Source of the DNA: JBJKPP01 sp046706145 | Lineage (GTDB): Bacteria; Bacteroidota; Ignavibacteria; Ignavibacteriales; Ignavibacteriaceae | Direction: 5' to 3' | Length of the DNA: 16,352 nt | Assembly (NCBI GenBank): GCA_046706145.1 | Contig: JBJKPP010000085.1 | Location: 1-16,352, forward strand | In this document: positions 14,442 to 16,352 of the stretch, in pieces | Layout of the letters: each line of letters starts with the position of its first letter | How positions within the stretch are numbered: position 1 is the first letter of the stretch | The notes under the pieces: model-generated | Seen by the model: only the letters and a program-made list of their open reading frames with translations | The model's database searches: none | Told to the model about the DNA's origin: nothing | Made by a program: the position numbers and the translations under genes

Positions 14442-15599
14442 ATGTTAGAATATGCATTAAAAGGGAATAAAAAATATTGGACATGGCTTCTCTTCTTGTC
14501 TTTTATAATGTTGGTAGGTTTCTATTTTTACCTGAAGCAATTGAGTTATGGATTAGGAATCACCGGTATGAGTAGGGATGTAAGCTGGGGTCTTTACATT
14601 GGTCAGTTTACATTTATGGTCGGAGTAGCTGCTTCTGCTGTGATGGTAGTTTTACCTTATTATTTACACAATTATAAGGAGTTTGGAAGGGTTACAATTC
14701 TGGGGGAGTTTCTTGCCATTTCCGCTGTTCTAATGAGCTTATTTTTTGTTACTGTGGATATAGGTAAACCTTTTCGGATAATGAACATATTCTTGTATCC
14801 CACGTTTCACTCATTAATGTTTTGGGATGTTATTGCACTAAGCGGCTATTTGCTACTAAATATTATCATTACCCGAGTGTCGTTGAGTGCCGAGAATAAA
14901 TCGGTGGCTCCACCTAAATGGATTCGGCCAATCATAATTATTTCGATTCCTTGGGCAATAAGTATTCACACTGTTACTGCTTTTTTAATTTCCGGATTAG
15001 CAGGACGTTCATTTTGGATGACAGCCATTATGGCGCCAAGATTTCTGGCAGGAGCATTTGCGTCAGGTCCTGCCTTCTTAGTTATACTATGTTTGATAAT
15101 CAAAAAGTTGACCAATTTTGATCCCGGTAACAAAGCAATTGAAAAACTTAGTGTGATTATTACTTATGCTATGTGTGTGAACGTATTCTTTATCTTGATG
15201 GAAATTTTCACAACGTTCTATAGCGGCATTCCTGGGGACATATCGCATTTGAGATACTTGTACTTTGGTCTTCATGGAAATGCGCTCCTGACTCCATGGA
15301 TGTGGGGTTCTGTCTTGTTCTCAGTTGTATCTTTGGTGTTGCTAATTGTGCCCAAAACTCGCAATAATCATAAAGTACTATTTGTTACATGTTTAATGGT
15401 ATTCCTTGCCGTGTGGGTTGAGAAAGGAATTGCACTTATTATTACCGGATTTATTCCCAATCCATTTGGACAGATAATTCAGTATTCGCCTACACTTCCT
15501 GAAACGTTAATCGTTCTAAGTATTTGGGCATTTGGATTCTTTTTGATTACTATATTTTACAACATTGCTCTATCAGTTAGGAGAGAAGTAAAAGTATGA
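14442..15599 (+). CDS. dsrP: DsrP, NrfD-like membrane subunit
   Basis: Integral membrane subunit of DsrMKJOP from the NrfD/PsrC family, which exchanges electrons with menaquinone from the periplasmic side and partners DsrO. The 385-aa protein has about ten hydrophobic segments (roughly 14-31, 49-71, 88-106, 125-145, 161-184, 202-221, 237-258, 285-304, 311-336 and 354-378). Family features are MSRDVSWGLYIGQF (43-56), FWDVIAL (127-133), MAPRFLAGAFASGPA (197-211) and the conserved VEKGIALIITGFIPNP (326-341). AAGG at 14434-14437 supports the start. The stop TGA at 15597-15599 lies 15 bases before hemA. It is a different branch from the HybB-like protein at the left edge of the window, which carries its own haems. 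Secure by order and sequence. Confidence 0.94.
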   Translation: MLEYALKGNKKYWTWLLFLSFIMLVGFYFYLKQLSYGLGITGMSRDVSWGLYIGQFTFMVGVAASAVMVVLPYYLHNYKEFGRVTILGEFLAISAVLMSLFFVTVDIGKPFRIMNIFLYPTFHSLMFWDVIALSGYLLLNIIITRVSLSAENKSVAPPKWIRPIIIISIPWAISIHTVTAFLISGLAGRSFWMTAIMAPRFLAGAFASGPAFLVILCLIIKKLTNFDPGNKAIEKLSVIITYAMCVNVFFILMEIFTTFYSGIPGDISHLRYLYFGLHGNALLTPWMWGSVLFSVVSLVLLIVPKTRNNHKVLFVTCLMVFLAVWVEKGIALIITGFIPNPFGQIIQYSPTLPETLIVLSIWAFGFFLITIFYNIALSVRREVKV

Positions 15600-15614
15600 A
15601 TTGGGGACGAGAAA

Positions 15615-16352
15615 ATGGATAATGATATTTTTCAAGTAGTTGTTGTTGGAATAAATCATAAAACCTCAACCATTTTAGAACGAGAAGTCTTCCAGATTAC
15701 AAAAAAAGAAATCTCTTCAGCGTTAAATTATTTCAGGTCTGTGAATGAAGTTAATGGTGTAATTATCATCTCTACTTGTAACAGGCTTGAATTTTATTTT
15801 ACTCTTAAAGAAAACACCGATGCACTTTCAATCATCAGTGATTTTTATCGCTGGAAAGGAATAGAAATTACAGAAAACAAGAAGAATCTTTTTTATTCTT
15901 ATCGTGAAGTTGGGGCAGTGAGACATCTGTTAAAGGTTATATCCGGCTTAGATTCTGTTTTGATTGGGGAATATCAAATTCAGGGACAAGTTAAAGATGC
16001 TTACAGTATAGCATGTTCAGAAAAGACGGCCGATAAGGTTCTTCACAAGTTATTTCATTCTGCTTTTCATACTGGTAAGGAAGTGCGGACTAAAACCAAA
16101 ATTGGTTCTGGAAATCAATCCTTGAGCGGGATTGCCTTTAATATTATGAAAGAGAAATTGAATACTGAGGATGAGATAACAATTATTGGTGTCAACCGTA
16201 ATACTAAAATTGTTACTGAAAATTTATACAAAGCTGGATTTAAACGTCTCAATTTTGTGAATAGAACATTCTATGAAGCTGAGAAATTAGCTGATAAATT
16301 TTCAGGACGTGCATTTAGTCTTGAGAATGTTAAAGAAGCTTTAGCTAATACA
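15615..16352 (+). CDS. hemA: Glutamyl-tRNA reductase HemA (3' partial)
   Basis: First enzyme of the C5 tetrapyrrole pathway: NADPH-dependent reduction of glutamyl-tRNA to glutamate-1-semialdehyde, precursor of siroheme and haem. 246 residues are visible and the frame is still open at the window end, about 55-60% of a normal GluTR. Signatures are VGINHKTS (11-18), ISTCNRLEF (52-60) with the nucleophile C55, GLDSVLIGEYQIQGQVKDAY (111-130), VRTKTKIG (157-164) and NRT (216-218) after the NADPH fold. The dinucleotide loop reads IIGVNRNT (190-197) instead of the usual glycine-rich GAGxMG, an oddity worth comparing. It starts 15 bases after dsrP with GGGGACGAG before the ATG, so it probably rides on the dsr transcript and ties cofactor supply to the pathway. 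Confidence 0.93.
   Translation, partial: MDNDIFQVVVVGINHKTSTILEREVFQITKKEISSALNYFRSVNEVNGVIIISTCNRLEFYFTLKENTDALSIISDFYRWKGIEITENKKNLFYSYREVGAVRHLLKVISGLDSVLIGEYQIQGQVKDAYSIACSEKTADKVLHKLFHSAFHTGKEVRTKTKIGSGNQSLSGIAFNIMKEKLNTEDEITIIGVNRNTKIVTENLYKAGFKRLNFVNRTFYEAEKLADKFSGRAFSLENVKEALANT

Noticed and set aside
15596..15622. Eight-codon open frame (MNWGRENG) overlapping the dsrP stop and the hemA start
   Set aside because: Too short to support, and it could occur by chance; hemA has its own GGGGACGAG site. It might be a coupling peptide, but nothing shows it.
1..16352. tRNA, rRNA, CRISPR arrays, origins or attachment sites
   Set aside because: Read through for clover-leaf signatures, regularly spaced repeats and long inverted repeats; none found.

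Overview
This window carries an almost complete dissimilatory sulfite reductase (dsr) gene cluster from an anaerobic or facultatively anaerobic sulfur-metabolising bacterium. All real genes lie on the + strand. The DNA is AT-rich by eye, and Shine-Dalgarno sequences are mostly present. A single block holding dsrABD, dsrN, dsrL, dsrC and dsrMKJOP, with hemA following, is unlike classic Desulfovibrio, where these genes are scattered and dsrL is missing. It fits better with the uncultured or recently recognised sulfite reducers that carry both DsrD and DsrL (for example some Bacteroidota/Chlorobiota-side lineages and Acidobacteriota). The taxonomic guess is inference; no phylogeny could be run.

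Layout. 1-1500: the 3' part of a HybB/NrfD-type membrane quinone-interacting subunit fused to a six-haem c-type cytochrome domain, cut by the window start. 1501-1840: AT-rich intergenic region. 1841-2968: a transposase-like protein with an intact IS1-type zinc ribbon whose catalytic acidic residues appear to be lost, followed at once by a terminator-like hairpin. 3142-5773: dsrA, dsrB, dsrD, the siroheme-[4Fe-4S] sulfite reductase and its activator. 5790-7241: dsrN/cbiA, siroheme amidation. 7257-7688: an unnamed ferritin-like four-helix protein. 7740-9437: dsrL, an NAD(P)H-dependent iron-sulfur flavoprotein. 9482-9799: dsrC. 9881-10432: an RsbRD_N-domain protein. 10429-15599: dsrMKJOP, the membrane complex, with a repeat-rich spacer between dsrM and dsrK. 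15615-16352: hemA (glutamyl-tRNA reductase), cut by the window end.

How it works together. DsrL probably passes NAD(P)H electrons to DsrAB, which reduces sulfite while loading sulfur onto DsrC as a trisulfide. DsrMKJOP then reduces the DsrC trisulfide with electrons from menaquinol and/or a periplasmic donor through the DsrJ haems. DsrD raises DsrAB turnover. DsrN amidates siroheme, and HemA feeds tetrapyrrole synthesis for siroheme, haem b and haem c. DsrD together with the absence of dsrEFH in this window points to the reductive direction. The less understood parts are the dead-transposase-like gene before dsrA, the ferritin-like gene between dsrN and dsrL, the RsbRD_N gene before dsrM, and the HybB-cytochrome fusion at the left edge.
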